From Gaoshiqia sp050178015 (GTDB taxonomy: Bacteria; Bacteroidota; Bacteroidia; Bacteroidales; Prolixibacteraceae), in contig JBFXGM010000002.1 of the NCBI GenBank assembly GCA_050178015.1, positions 1 through 64,000 of the forward strand: DNA of 64,000 nucleotides. The letters run 5' to 3'. Each line of letters starts with the position of its first letter. The stretch's first letter is position 1. The position numbers were made by a program, and so were the translations under genes. Below are positions 41,345-50,514 of this stretch, piece by piece. Below the pieces are notes generated by a model, which saw only the letters and a list, made by a program, of their open reading frames with translations, made no database searches and was not told the DNA's origin.

Positions 41345-41386
41345 AAAAAGCAACAGGCTGACCATTTCTGTTGACCAGCCTGTTGC
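41345..41386 (-). terminator. Terminator of the GH43-like gene
   Basis: GCAACAGGCTG (41350-41360) and CAGCCTGTTGC (41376-41386) are perfect 11-bp arms. On the minus strand the stem is followed by CTTTTTG. It lies 43 bases after the stop of the GH43-like gene. Confidence 0.8.
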
Positions 41387-41428
41387 AAAAGCCCGACCTG
41401 TAGCCGGAATATTTTTGGAGAACAGAAT

Positions 41429-42355
41429 TTACTCTTGTAACAATCTTTCCAGGATATTCTCATCCACCTGAAAAACCGTGCCATGCCGCGTACCCTCCGG
41501 GAAACGGATGGAATCGGTAATCACTTCCCATTTTTTCAAATACCGGGAACGCACAGCCCCCATTTGATGGCGCGTATATTCATCGTAATATACTACCCAG
41601 TAGCCATCCACATAAGCAACAGTTGGTCCTTCCACCCAATCGGGAGTGATCGGCTCACTGATGAGCTTATAGCCTTCAGTAAGGGACTTACTTGAAGCCA
41701 TTCGGATGTGTTTCTTGGCCGGGTTGCGGGTTTCGTCCTTCAGAAACATGACATACTGCCCGGCAATTTTCTTAATCACGGCATCAATTACATTGAAACC
41801 ATCGTCGTAAAGCAGTTTTGTTTCGCTAAAGGTGTTAAAATCGGTGGTAGTGGTGTAATACATGCGATGATTGTACTTACTGTCGCCCTGCTGCTCGCCT
41901 TCCGGGAAACGTCCGGGAATAGTCGTGGCCCAATAAATCATATATCGATCTTCGCTCTTGTCATAAAATATTTCAGGAGCCCAGCAATTCAAGGCCGTAG
42001 GTTCATGCTCCATAACCGGTATAAATTTTTGTTCCGACCAATTTATCAGGTCCTCTGAAGAGGCATAGCCAATTCCACGATCGTTCCAACTCACGGTCCA
42101 CACCATGTGAAATTTCTTATCCGGTCCCTGAATAATGCAGGGATCACGCATCAGCTTATCCTCGGCAACCTGCGGGATCAAAAACGACTGGTTATTTTTC
42201 AGCACTTCCCAATGATAGCCATCGCGACTATAAGCCAGGTGAAGGCCATCTTGTCCGTTATCCATGAAATAGGAAAACAGGTAAACTTTATTGTCATTGT
42301 TTCGGCAACTGCCAAACAGAACCAAAAATAAGGCGGCCAGTAGTAGAGTTCTCAT
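41429..42355 (-). CDS. GH43-like five-bladed propeller lipoprotein
   Basis: A 308-residue lipoprotein (lipobox VLFGSC, acylated Cys at 17). The rest is a five-bladed beta-propeller of the GH43/62 clan. Visible motifs are 'LHLAYSRDGYHW', 'MRDPCII' (the Arg-Asp-Pro turn), 'NCWAPEIFYD' (WAPE, with a catalytic Asp or Glu nearby) and 'WVEGPTVAY' (the EGP acid). Members cleave arabinose or xylose linkages, or related substrates. Without a nearby SusCD pair the substrate is open. No regulator is adjacent. Confidence 0.87.
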   Translation of the reverse strand: MRTLLLAALFLVLFGSCRNNDNKVYLFSYFMDNGQDGLHLAYSRDGYHWEVLKNNQSFLIPQVAEDKLMRDPCIIQGPDKKFHMVWTVSWNDRGIGYASSEDLINWSEQKFIPVMEHEPTALNCWAPEIFYDKSEDRYMIYWATTIPGRFPEGEQQGDSKYNHRMYYTTTTDFNTFSETKLLYDDGFNVIDAVIKKIAGQYVMFLKDETRNPAKKHIRMASSKSLTEGYKLISEPITPDWVEGPTVAYVDGYWVVYYDEYTRHQMGAVRSRYLKKWEVITDSIRFPEGTRHGTVFQVDENILERLLQE

Positions 42356-42453
42356 CTCAATTTGTTTTGATCAGTTCAAAAATAAGAATATTTCCGGCAA
42401 AAGTAGAAACGACTCAACTTGAATAAGACCGTGGATAGCAAGCGGCTTAAAAC

Positions 42454-42482
42454 AAAAAAAGCAGGCCTTTCGACCTGCTTTT
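42454..42482 (-). terminator. Terminator of the PpiD-like gene
   Basis: AAAAGCAGG (42457-42465) and CCTGCTTTT (42474-42482) form a perfect stem. The A-run at 42454-42460 becomes a U-run in minus-strand RNA. It may work in both directions, since TTTTCC follows on the plus strand. Confidence 0.8.
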
Positions 42483-42501
42483 CCTTTTTATTATCTTTCT
42501 A

Positions 42502-44616
42502 CTAATAGAATTTTGCTCTTTTATCCTCAATCTCAACTGACTTTCGTTGAGCTTCATAGGCCTGATAAGCTGCACGATAACCCAACGCCTGGTCCAAACG
42601 CTGCTTTTCGGAGGCCACACCCGTATCTTCGCCTTCGGTAATGGTAACTACTTTCAGCAGATAAACGCCGTTGTTGCCTTTTACCGGAGCCGAAAGCTGA
42701 TCTTTTTGCAGACTGGCAACTGTACCGACAACAGCCGGTTCAACCCCCAGGGCCGGTATCGAATACATCGTAAAGTTAATTCCATTTACCGCTCTTACTT
42801 CAGTTCCCAGTTTCTCTGCAATAGCATCCATGTCATCACCGGAAATGGCTTCTTTCATTTTAGCCATCAGTGCTTTTGCTTTGTTTTCCTTGCGCACTGC
42901 TAAATCCACGCGCAATTTCACTTCTTCAAACGAAGCGATTCCTTCGGCTTGAACGCCTGTAAGCGTAGCTACAACAAAGTTGTCACCAAATTCAAAAATG
43001 GTTGAACCTTCGTTGTTCACCAAAATATCATCTACATCAGACTGGAAAGCCGCACGGATCAACGAACGTGATTGCTCCAAACCGACCACTTCGCGATCAT
43101 TCTCGCCTACGCGGGCAATTTTCTTGGTCAGCTTTTGTTCGGTCACTGCATTGGCGAAGTCTTTTCCATTTTGGTTTTCGCTGGCAAATTTGCTGGCCTG
43201 GCCATAGATACGCTGATATGTTTGTGTACCGGGCTCTACATTTCGGGCCAAAACCGCCAACCGTACTTGCGTTGTTTCTTTACCTTTTTTGGTTGGTTGA
43301 ATCAGGTGAACGCCAAACTGAGTGGTTGTAACATATAGTTTATTCACTTCGCCGTTGAAAGCAGCATCTTCAAACGGTTTCACCATCTGATTTCTTCTAA
43401 ACCAGCCCAGGTCGCCACCTTTAACTGCCGATCCCGGATCTTCGGAATACTCTGTTGCGAGGGTCTCAAACCTGGCACCTTTTTCAATCAGGTTCTTCAG
43501 GCTATCGGCCAGGGCCAGGGCGCCTTCGTAACTACCAACAGATTCCGGGTTAATCAGAATATGACGGGCCTGCACCGAATCAGGCAGATTTTTGAAATCG
43601 TCAATTTTCACAACCCTGTAGGTATTACCTTCTTTGTAAGGACCATATATATCCCCGACGTTACCATTAAAGGCAAAGTCAGACAGTTCGGCATTCAGCT
43701 CTTCTTGCTTCTGATATACATCTTCGAAACGGATATCTGAATTTACATTAATATACTGCTCGTTATCCTGGACAGCAGCGAACTCCTCTTTGGCATCTTC
43801 CAACCACTTGCGGGTGTTAGTATCATCCTCTTCAGAGGCTGTCACCGGGAAAACAACGTACTCAATTGTACGCGAAGCTGATTGTTTATAATCGTCTTTA
43901 TGAGCATCGTAGTATGCACGCAACTCTTTGTCGGTTACGGCAACGGCGCTATCCGGCATCGAGCTGTATGGAAGGCTGATGTACTGAATGTTCGCCGAAC
44001 GGTTTTTTTCAGTCAGGCTGGCTTGCGCTTCTGCTTGGGTTACATACAAGCCCTGACGCACCAGGTTATTGTATTTGGTAAGGAGGCGTTCCTTTTTGAT
44101 TTGGTCTTCGATATACAACCAATAAGCCTTTTGCTGGGCAGTTGCATTGCTTTCCAATGATTTCAGAAACTGCAGTACAGCCGTTCTGTCCACTTGTCCG
44201 GTATTCGGATTCGTGAAGAGTTGCTGAATGATTGGATGAATGTTTGAACCTTGTACCAAGTCGAACAATTCTTCTGCGGTAACGGTCAAACCAAGTTCTT
44301 CGTACACATCGCCCATAACGGCTTCCCGCACAATTTCCTGCCAAACTTGCTCGCGCACCTGAGTCCAGGCATTGTCGTCCAACTGGGTACGCCCTGTATT
44401 CATTTTATAGATTTCGGCAGTTTCTTCAATTTTCCGTTGAAAATCGGGGTATTGAACCGATGTTCCGTTGATATCGGCAACTTCAAGTTGTGATGGTTTT
44501 AGTAAGGAGCTTCCTGCATTTAACATGTCACCCAGGATAAAAGCAACTAATGCAAGGCCAATAATGATCGCTACTAATAAACCAGCACGATTACGTATTC
44601 TCTGTAGGGTAGCCAT
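42502..44616 (-). CDS. PpiD/SurA-type peptidyl-prolyl isomerase chaperone
   Basis: A membrane-anchored periplasmic folding factor of 704 residues. One N-terminal membrane helix (LLVAIIIGLALVAFILGDML, about 13-32) is followed by a SurA-N-like helical domain (to about 230), a parvulin domain at about 348-445 ('QARHILINPES', 'AVKGGDLGWFRR', 'FGVHLIQPTKK') and a second, degenerate parvulin-like region near 480-690. The start MATLQRIRNRAG is typical of Bacteroidota PpiD proteins. It lies downstream of the CNNM/CorC gene in a conserved envelope cluster, and helps outer membrane proteins fold. Confidence 0.92.
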   Translation of the reverse strand: MATLQRIRNRAGLLVAIIIGLALVAFILGDMLNAGSSLLKPSQLEVADINGTSVQYPDFQRKIEETAEIYKMNTGRTQLDDNAWTQVREQVWQEIVREAVMGDVYEELGLTVTAEELFDLVQGSNIHPIIQQLFTNPNTGQVDRTAVLQFLKSLESNATAQQKAYWLYIEDQIKKERLLTKYNNLVRQGLYVTQAEAQASLTEKNRSANIQYISLPYSSMPDSAVAVTDKELRAYYDAHKDDYKQSASRTIEYVVFPVTASEEDDTNTRKWLEDAKEEFAAVQDNEQYINVNSDIRFEDVYQKQEELNAELSDFAFNGNVGDIYGPYKEGNTYRVVKIDDFKNLPDSVQARHILINPESVGSYEGALALADSLKNLIEKGARFETLATEYSEDPGSAVKGGDLGWFRRNQMVKPFEDAAFNGEVNKLYVTTTQFGVHLIQPTKKGKETTQVRLAVLARNVEPGTQTYQRIYGQASKFASENQNGKDFANAVTEQKLTKKIARVGENDREVVGLEQSRSLIRAAFQSDVDDILVNNEGSTIFEFGDNFVVATLTGVQAEGIASFEEVKLRVDLAVRKENKAKALMAKMKEAISGDDMDAIAEKLGTEVRAVNGINFTMYSIPALGVEPAVVGTVASLQKDQLSAPVKGNNGVYLLKVVTITEGEDTGVASEKQRLDQALGYRAAYQAYEAQRKSVEIEDKRAKFY

Positions 44617-44663
44617 TTACTGATAATTATAGAATTATGTTTTTACTTATTTTTTTCGAGCTA

Positions 44664-44671
44664 CGAAGATA
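44664..44671 (-). promoter_or_regulatory. Possible -7 box TATCTTCG of the PpiD-like gene
   Basis: TATCTTCG on the minus strand is one base away from TAnnTTTG and lies 47 bases upstream of the start. No convincing -33 box is placed. The call is weak. Confidence 0.3.
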
Positions 44672-44843
44672 ATAATTTTAGGTATTAATCCTTAAAATTC
44701 AATTTTTATTTTAGAAACCCTGCAATTTTAACGCGCTGTTCTGAGCGGCAAAATCAGCCTGCGAACAGTGATTTCAACGGCATATTGCAGGAACAATCGA
44801 AGGAAGTGAAACGTCGATTTCAGCCTTTACCGCATTACACGAC

Positions 44844-46115
44844 TTAATCGTTCTCCAAAACTTTCAGATTGACCAATTCAATGCGGGTATTGGAAGCTTT
44901 TAAAATTTTGAACCGAAAACGACCGATATTAATCGTGGTATTGATTTTAGGGATGCTTTCGTGATGAAAAAGAATAAACCCGGCGAGGGTTTCATAGTTT
45001 TCCGTCAATGGAAAGCCCAGGTTGTACTTGTCATTAAGGATATCCAGGTCGATACGGGCAGAGAAGATAAATTCCGTATCTCTTATTTTGCGGTCAACCA
45101 AATCAACCGTATCATGTTCGTCTTCGATTTCGCCAAAAATTTCTTCCAGGATATCCTCACTTGTCACCATGCCCGAAGTACCGCCAAACTCATCCACCAC
45201 AATAGCGATGCTCCGGTGCTGCTGGATGAATTTACTAAGCAGCTTGCTGGCAGGCATCGACTCGGGAACGATCAGCACTTTTTTCAGGTTTGGCCGGATA
45301 GACTCAGGGTTGGTAAAAATCATGGAATGGTGCAAATAACCGATAATATTGTCGATATTTTCCTGATAAAAAAGAATGCGCGAATAGCCGGTTTCGATAA
45401 ATTTCTGCCGGAGTTCATCCATGCTCGAATTGATGTCCATCGCCACCATTTCAGTTCGGGGCACCATAATCTCCCGCAATTTCACTTTCGAAAAGTCCAA
45501 TGCGTTCCGAAAGAGTTTCACTTCATTTTCAATGTCTTTTTCCTGCCGTGCGGAAGGGCTGTCCAACGCATTGACAAAATGATCGAGATCAACCCGACTA
45601 AAAACGATTTTCTCTTCCTCCTTATCGATGGCCGCACGAAAAATACCATTGAGCAACAGCTTGGAAATGCCCATAGTAATACGCGTGACCGGATAAAAGA
45701 GGAAATAGAAAAGCATCAGCGGCAAGGCAAAAATGCGGAGAAAAATGTTTGGGTTGAGACGAAACAACGTTTTGGGCAGAAATTCGGCCGTAACCAGAAT
45801 AATCAGGGTAGAGACTATGGTTTGGAGAAACAGCACTGCACCATCGGATGGCAAGAAACTGTAAAAAAAAGGCTCCAGCAGTTGAGCAAAAGCAACACCA
45901 TAAACAACCAGGGCTATGTTATTTCCCACCAACATGGTGGCTATATATTGCCCGGGATTTTTAGTAAATACGGACAGAATCCGCGAATTCACAGAGTCCT
46001 GCTTTTTGTCGAGTTCGAGACGCAGTTTATTAGCCGACACAAAAGCAATCTCCATCCCGGAAAAAAAAGCGGAAAAAACGATTGTTAAAAGTATGGTTAC
46101 AATCAGTACTTCCAT
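44844..46115 (-). CDS. CNNM/CorC-type membrane protein with CBS pair
   Basis: A 423-residue protein of the hemolysin C/CorC group, probably a divalent cation transporter or its regulator. The N-terminal CNNM (DUF21) domain has four membrane helices (about 1-22, 60-82, 90-112, 130-155) with 'FFSGMEIAFVSANKLRLE'. The CBS pair spans about 205-335 ('IMVPRTEMVAMDINSSMDEL' and 'IAIVVDEFGGTSGMVTSEDI'), and a C-terminal CorC_HlyC domain follows. GldE has the same layout, but the neighbours of gldE are not present here. It follows lptC by three bases. Confidence 0.92.
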   Translation of the reverse strand: MEVLIVTILLTIVFSAFFSGMEIAFVSANKLRLELDKKQDSVNSRILSVFTKNPGQYIATMLVGNNIALVVYGVAFAQLLEPFFYSFLPSDGAVLFLQTIVSTLIILVTAEFLPKTLFRLNPNIFLRIFALPLMLFYFLFYPVTRITMGISKLLLNGIFRAAIDKEEEKIVFSRVDLDHFVNALDSPSARQEKDIENEVKLFRNALDFSKVKLREIMVPRTEMVAMDINSSMDELRQKFIETGYSRILFYQENIDNIIGYLHHSMIFTNPESIRPNLKKVLIVPESMPASKLLSKFIQQHRSIAIVVDEFGGTSGMVTSEDILEEIFGEIEDEHDTVDLVDRKIRDTEFIFSARIDLDILNDKYNLGFPLTENYETLAGFILFHHESIPKINTTINIGRFRFKILKASNTRIELVNLKVLEND

Positions 46116-46118
46116 GAC

Positions 46119-46718
46119 CTATTCTGCAACATCGAGATAGAGCGTTCCCCGAACTTTCTTTATTTGCCAATTCGACATATCCTGATCCGACTCGAAGCCA
46201 ACACCATTGATTATTTGATCCTTACGGATTATTTTTACGTATTGTTCGGAGTATATTTTCCCCTTCGCTTCTTCCCAGATCAGTTCTTCGGTTTTTAATG
46301 AATCACCTTCCTGATTAATAACGACTACGTTGTTTTTGGCAGTCCATTTCTTCTCGTTCGTATAATAAATGGCATAATCTGAGGTAACCACAGAAACGAT
46401 CTGCATCTTTTCATCGAACTTTTCAATCTGAACGCCTTCGGGAAATTCCATAAAAGGTTCCTTTTCCTGGTCATAGTTGAGCAACCGGGGGGTGATCAAT
46501 TTAAACCGAATGACCGTGGAGTCGGAATGGATCATCTCAAAATGCTCAGCCTCCATACCCGGCATTTTGTCACCTAAGGAAAACTCCTTGATTTTCTCAA
46601 TTTTATTGGCACATGAAAACAAAAGCACTGCAATTCCCCCCAGGAGAATTGCAATGCTTATGCGGAAAGATTGTGCTCGTTTTATGTAATTACTTTGCAC
46701 GGACTTTGGTTGATTCAT
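46119..46718 (-). CDS. lptC: LPS export periplasmic protein LptC
   Basis: A 199-residue envelope protein from the ATG at 46718 (MNQPKSVQSNYIKRAQSFRI), with a lipobox-like end of the signal segment (GGIAVLLFSC) and a beta-jellyroll domain ('PEGVQIEKFDEKMQIVSVVTSDYAIYY', 'NEKKWTAKNNVVVINQEGDSLKTEEL' shown in parts, 'RTLYLDVAE'-like end). LptC moves lipopolysaccharide from the LptB2FG exporter to LptA. The chosen start lies inside the TPR gene, overlapping it by 29 bases. Longer frames begin much further inside that gene and are not plausible. The lipobox suggests lipid anchoring rather than the usual transmembrane helix. Confidence 0.85.
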   Translation of the reverse strand: MNQPKSVQSNYIKRAQSFRISIAILLGGIAVLLFSCANKIEKIKEFSLGDKMPGMEAEHFEMIHSDSTVIRFKLITPRLLNYDQEKEPFMEFPEGVQIEKFDEKMQIVSVVTSDYAIYYTNEKKWTAKNNVVVINQEGDSLKTEELIWEEAKGKIYSEQYVKIIRKDQIINGVGFESDQDMSNWQIKKVRGTLYLDVAE

Positions 46719-48324
46719 TGATCCAACTTCCAATCTTGTAAGTTTGACCATCCTGGTATCCCTGGAAGAACAAAGTTTCTTTATCCGGGAAATACACTTT
46801 GTAGGTATTAATTTTTGCATTCGCGGCAGCAAAAGAGTCCGGGTCAACCCTTTTTGCCCTTTCGTAATAATCTACTGCCAACCAGTACATGGATTGATGA
46901 TCGAAATCAGACTCACCGTAGTGTTTGCTGTATTGAGCATAGATATCACCAATCAGGATCAGCGTACGACCAGAGTTGGGATTGTTCTCCAACGCTTTAC
47001 GGGCATAGTCACGTGCCTTTTGGAACGCATTCTCTTTCACAAAAGTGAAGATACCCAGCTCGTAGTAATATTTCGACAACAATTCTTTATCCGTTTCCGT
47101 GGCAATTGCATTCTGATAATATTCTTTTGCCCGGTTAAACTCATCGCGTTTTACAAACAAGCGGGCCATGTTGAAGGCAGCTTCTGCTGATGGCTCCAAA
47201 CTGTAAAGTTTCTCCGAAGCTTTTGCAAAAAGTTCGCTTTCGGTGCAATCCTGTTTATCAAGCACACGGAGCATTTTTTTCAACGCCTCGATATCCAATG
47301 CGATTTCATCAAATTTAGGTTCATACAATGCGATAAGCGCCTCGCAATCGGCAGCGCCACTGGTTTGGAACAATTGGTCAATCAATCCTTTAGCTGCAAG
47401 ATATTTTTCACTATCAGGCTCTTTGGCCAGATTGGCATCCAAAATTACCGAAGCGATCTCATAATTTTTGGCAACTGATTCTTTTGGCAGCTCACCCATG
47501 ATAAACAACCGCTTGGTAGCCTGCATAAATACAACCAGAACAGCCACTTCGGTTTCGTTTTTTTCCAGCTGGATCGCTTCTTCCAGTTCACCATACCCTT
47601 TTTTCAGGATCGTTTTCAGCTCATCATCGTCCAGGTTTTCATTGGCCAACTTATATTTCAGGTAGTCGGTAGCTTTTCGTCCCAAGACAAAACCTTTTTG
47701 ATCGAAATATTTGATACGACGATCGTAAACGCGCATCAAGCTATCGACATACTGGTTTTTAGCGGTCCAATCCTCAGCTGCATTGATCTTATCCTCGTAC
47801 ATGTTAGCACCATGAATATAGATATTCAGCGAAGATTTTGGGTATTTGCTATAAATCAACCGCCAGGGAGCCATGGCCGACTTGTAATCCTTTTGCTTAT
47901 AAAATTGGTCATACATCGTGTACTGACTCATAAATTCGGTCACTTTGTCTTTTACCAATTCCTGGCTTGTCCTCAAATCCACACCGGCTTCAGCTTCATC
48001 ACCGCTTGCAGCGGCTGGCAATTCGCCGTCAAAACTAAAATCAATGACATTTTTCGTGACACCTTCCAGATCAAATCTTCTGGAATCATCAATAAAAGTA
48101 AATTTCAGATATTTACTTTTTTCATCCACCGATATTTTATATTTTCCGTCAAAACTTGTCATGAAAGTTTCCGACGATTTGTGGGCTTCCACGGTAACAC
48201 CGGCGGCAGGTTTTCCTTCCCGATAAATTGTGCCTGTAATCTCTCGTTGAGCAAATGCTGAGATGCTCATCACCAAAGCCAGTGCGATTGTTAGTAATTT
48301 GGTTTTAGATAGCAATGATTTCAT
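46690..48324 (-). CDS. Exported TPR protein with N-terminal carboxypeptidase regulatory-like domain
   Basis: A 544-residue periplasmic protein. It has a signal peptide (LLTIALALVMSISAFAQ, to residue 26), a regulatory-like beta-sandwich domain at about 27-95 (REITGTIYREGKPAAGVTVEA), and tetratricopeptide repeats over about 125-520 (such as 'ARLFVKRDEFNRAKEYYQNAI' and 'NPNSGRTLILIGDIYAQYSK'). TPRs mediate protein contacts. Homologues usually lie beside lptC in Bacteroidota, so a role in outer membrane building is likely but unproven. lptC begins inside its last codons. Confidence 0.88.
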   Translation of the reverse strand: MKSLLSKTKLLTIALALVMSISAFAQREITGTIYREGKPAAGVTVEAHKSSETFMTSFDGKYKISVDEKSKYLKFTFIDDSRRFDLEGVTKNVIDFSFDGELPAAASGDEAEAGVDLRTSQELVKDKVTEFMSQYTMYDQFYKQKDYKSAMAPWRLIYSKYPKSSLNIYIHGANMYEDKINAAEDWTAKNQYVDSLMRVYDRRIKYFDQKGFVLGRKATDYLKYKLANENLDDDELKTILKKGYGELEEAIQLEKNETEVAVLVVFMQATKRLFIMGELPKESVAKNYEIASVILDANLAKEPDSEKYLAAKGLIDQLFQTSGAADCEALIALYEPKFDEIALDIEALKKMLRVLDKQDCTESELFAKASEKLYSLEPSAEAAFNMARLFVKRDEFNRAKEYYQNAIATETDKELLSKYYYELGIFTFVKENAFQKARDYARKALENNPNSGRTLILIGDIYAQYSKHYGESDFDHQSMYWLAVDYYERAKRVDPDSFAAANAKINTYKVYFPDKETLFFQGYQDGQTYKIGSWINESTKVRAK

Positions 48325-48398
48325 CGTTTGAAAATGTTATAATTATACGTTTGAAATTTTTTCGTACGTTCAGTTGATCACTCAACGATATCAGAGGC

Positions 48399-48406
48399 CA
48401 AATATA
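48399..48406 (-). promoter_or_regulatory. -7 box TATATTTG upstream of the TPR gene
   Basis: TATATTTG on the minus strand fully matches TAnnTTTG, 74 bases upstream of the TPR start. No good -33 box is at 19 bases. It lies just after the end of the decayed frame. Confidence 0.4.
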
Positions 48407-48430
48407 AACTTATTTGAAATAGCTTTTACG

Positions 48431-48672
48431 CTAAAATTTCCCGAAAACGCCGAGTTGGGCGCCAAATTTAGCAGTTAAATTTATAATTGACAAAGAACGG
48501 GTTACGAAAACATGAGTTTCAAAACCCATGCCAAAACCAACGCGAAACTAGCAACCGCCCTACCTGCGGGGGTTACCACATGTTGAACCCCAAACTACAT
48601 TTTAAAATTCTTATGAGGGAATTCGGCAGAAATTCCCTTTTACCGGAAAACTGACAACAGGCTGAGGTGAAA
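48431..48672 (-). pseudogene. Possible remnant of an outer membrane barrel gene
   Basis: Two frame-broken stretches look like barrel strands. Codons 48547-48434 read FRVGFGMGFETHVFVTRSLS and on to GVFGKF and a stop. Upstream, around 48672-48576, another frame gives FSGKREFLPNSLIRILKCSL then GFNMW and a stop. These resemble the end of barrel proteins often encoded between coaX and the TPR-lptC genes in other Bacteroidota. Several stops and frame changes separate them. The matches are short and from memory of the family, so the call is tentative. Confidence 0.3.
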
Positions 48673-48943
48673 TATCAACGCAAGAACAACGTCAATCCCG
48701 GTTATCAGAAATTAAAAGCCCGAAAGAAGATGGTTGGCTAAGTATTTTGATTGAAAAACTGAAAAATTTCAACCGTACTATTGAAATCCACATTTGTTAA
48801 GAAATTGTCATTTTCAAAATTAACATGCTATTGGGCCCCAGATTTATAGCCAGTAGAATCACGTTTAGGATCCGGGGAACCCGCCACCCTCCGCTCTCGT
48901 CGGCTATTTAAATGGAAATATAAATACGGCGTTGCAATCAGGA

Positions 48944-49672
48944 TTAACGGGAATTATATTCCAAAATCCGGTTCAAGCCAATCATGGTCAGGTTGAAATG
49001 CACATAGATGCCCTCTTTCAGCTTTTGATCGAAAAAACGTGCATCGCCGCCGGTAATAATCACCTTCAAATCAGGATAAATTGAATTGAAATAGCTAATA
49101 TATTGTTCTGTTTCGAAGATCACGCCCAATTGCACTCCGGCCCGGATGGCTGACTCCGTGTCAGTGCCAATCGCCTGGAATTCATCTTTCAACCCCACCA
49201 GTGGCAATTTACCGGTAAATTGATGCAACGCTTTGAAACGGGTCTCAAGTCCCGGAGAAATGTTGCCGCCGAGATATTCGTTGTTCGCCGACACCAAATC
49301 GAAGGTAATGGCCGTGCCGGCATCCACCACCAACAGGTTCTGCCCCGGAAACAGATCAGCAGCCCCAATGGCAGCAGCCAGCCTGTCGAGACCGAGGGTT
49401 TCGGGTGTCTGATAGCGATTAACGATCGGCACCGGAGTCAGGTGATCCAACTCAACGAACTGCTCAAACTTATCATTCAAAAAATTGCGAATTTCCGCCG
49501 GGTATTCACGCACCGACGACAAAATAGCCTTGTTCAGCTGCGGATGCTCGTCCAAAAACAACTGAATATGTTCCACTTTTAATTCGTCCAGCGGCACATT
49601 AAACATCAGGTCGCGATCGCTGAACAAGGCCAGCTTGATGCGTGTATTGCCAATATCAATTACGAGGTTCAT
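48944..49672 (-). CDS. coaX: Type III pantothenate kinase
   Basis: The first enzyme of coenzyme A synthesis, which phosphorylates pantothenate. The 242-residue protein has the family motifs: the N-terminal phosphate loop 'MNLVIDIGNTRIKLALF', 'LGLDRLAAAIGA' and 'VVDAGTAITFDLV', followed by 'GGNISPGLETR' and 'VIITGGDARFF'. Length and motifs are typical. Its start overlaps the nadC stop by four bases, giving a nadB-nadC-coaX operon on the minus strand. Confidence 0.95.
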   Translation of the reverse strand: MNLVIDIGNTRIKLALFSDRDLMFNVPLDELKVEHIQLFLDEHPQLNKAILSSVREYPAEIRNFLNDKFEQFVELDHLTPVPIVNRYQTPETLGLDRLAAAIGAADLFPGQNLLVVDAGTAITFDLVSANNEYLGGNISPGLETRFKALHQFTGKLPLVGLKDEFQAIGTDTESAIRAGVQLGVIFETEQYISYFNSIYPDLKVIITGGDARFFDQKLKEGIYVHFNLTMIGLNRILEYNSR

Positions 49673-50514
49673 AGCTCAATCCGCTGACTGATATCCATGG
49701 CCTGTACCGAATGGGTAAGGGCGCCAATCGAGATATAATCCACCCCAGTGGCAGCCACTTCGCGCAAACGTTCCAATGTCATATTGCCCGAGGCTTCCAC
49801 CTTGGCCCTTCCATTGATTAGCTGAACCGCTTGGGCCATCGTTTCATTGGTCATATTATCCAGCATGATGATATCGGCACCGGCATCCAGGGCTTCCTGC
49901 ACCTGTTCAAGAGTAGTGGTTTCCACCTCAATCTTAATTTCAGGGGCCACTTTCGCCTTAATTTGATTAACCGCTGCTGTAATTCCACCGGCAACGTCAA
50001 TATGGTTATCCTTGATCATGACCATATCGAACAAACCAATCCGGTGATTGGTCGCGCCTCCGGTCTTCACGGCGTACTTATCCAGCAAACGAAAGCCAGG
50101 CAAGGTTTTGCGCGTGTCGAGTATCACGGTTTTGAAGTCACGGACAGCTTCGGCATATTTGGCCGACATGGTGGCAATGCCCGACAACCGTTGGAAAAAG
50201 TTCAGGGCGGTCCGTTCACCGGTCAGCAGGGCCCGGTAGCTGCATTCAAAACGAACCAGCACGTCGCCTTTTTTTACGTGGTCGCCTTCATTCACTTCCG
50301 AGTTCCAGGCCAAACTTGGGTCGAGCTTGCGGAAAACCATTTCGGCAATCGGAAGCCCGGCAATCACGCCATCGGCTTTTGCAACCATATAGGCTTTCTT
50401 GCGGGTTTCTGCAGGAATCAGGTTATCCGTGGTGATGTCGCCTGTGGCCACATCCTCTTCCAGAGCCAGGTTAATCAAGTGCTCTGCTGCTTCTAGTACT
50501 TTCTGGTCCATCAT
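49669..50514 (-). CDS. nadC: Nicotinate-nucleotide pyrophosphorylase (quinolinate phosphoribosyltransferase)
   Basis: The cytosolic enzyme that converts quinolinate and PRPP to nicotinate mononucleotide in NAD synthesis. It has 281 residues. Motifs include 'EEDVATGDITTDNLIP' near the N-terminus, 'LNFFQRLSGIATMSA', 'LDTRKTLPGFRLLDKYAVKTGG' (phosphoribosyl binding), 'IKDNHID' and 'VEASGNMTLERLREVAATGVDYISIGALTHS'. It is encoded between nadB and coaX with four-base overlaps at both ends. Confidence 0.97.
   Translation of the reverse strand: MMDQKVLEAAEHLINLALEEDVATGDITTDNLIPAETRKKAYMVAKADGVIAGLPIAEMVFRKLDPSLAWNSEVNEGDHVKKGDVLVRFECSYRALLTGERTALNFFQRLSGIATMSAKYAEAVRDFKTVILDTRKTLPGFRLLDKYAVKTGGATNHRIGLFDMVMIKDNHIDVAGGITAAVNQIKAKVAPEIKIEVETTTLEQVQEALDAGADIIMLDNMTNETMAQAVQLINGRAKVEASGNMTLERLREVAATGVDYISIGALTHSVQAMDISQRIEL

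Larger units (their letters stand above)
48325..48943. other. Intergenic region with a possible decayed gene
   Basis: This 619-base gap separates the TPR gene from coaX. It contains the possible pseudogene fragments (48431-48672), the -7 box at 48399-48406 and an AGGGAATT/AATTCCCT hairpin near 48616-48638. No intact gene is visible. Confidence 0.55.

Noticed and set aside
48616..48638. AGGGAATT/AATTCCCT hairpin as a terminator
   Set aside because: The T-run is on the plus strand, where no gene ends nearby; on the minus strand no T-run follows.
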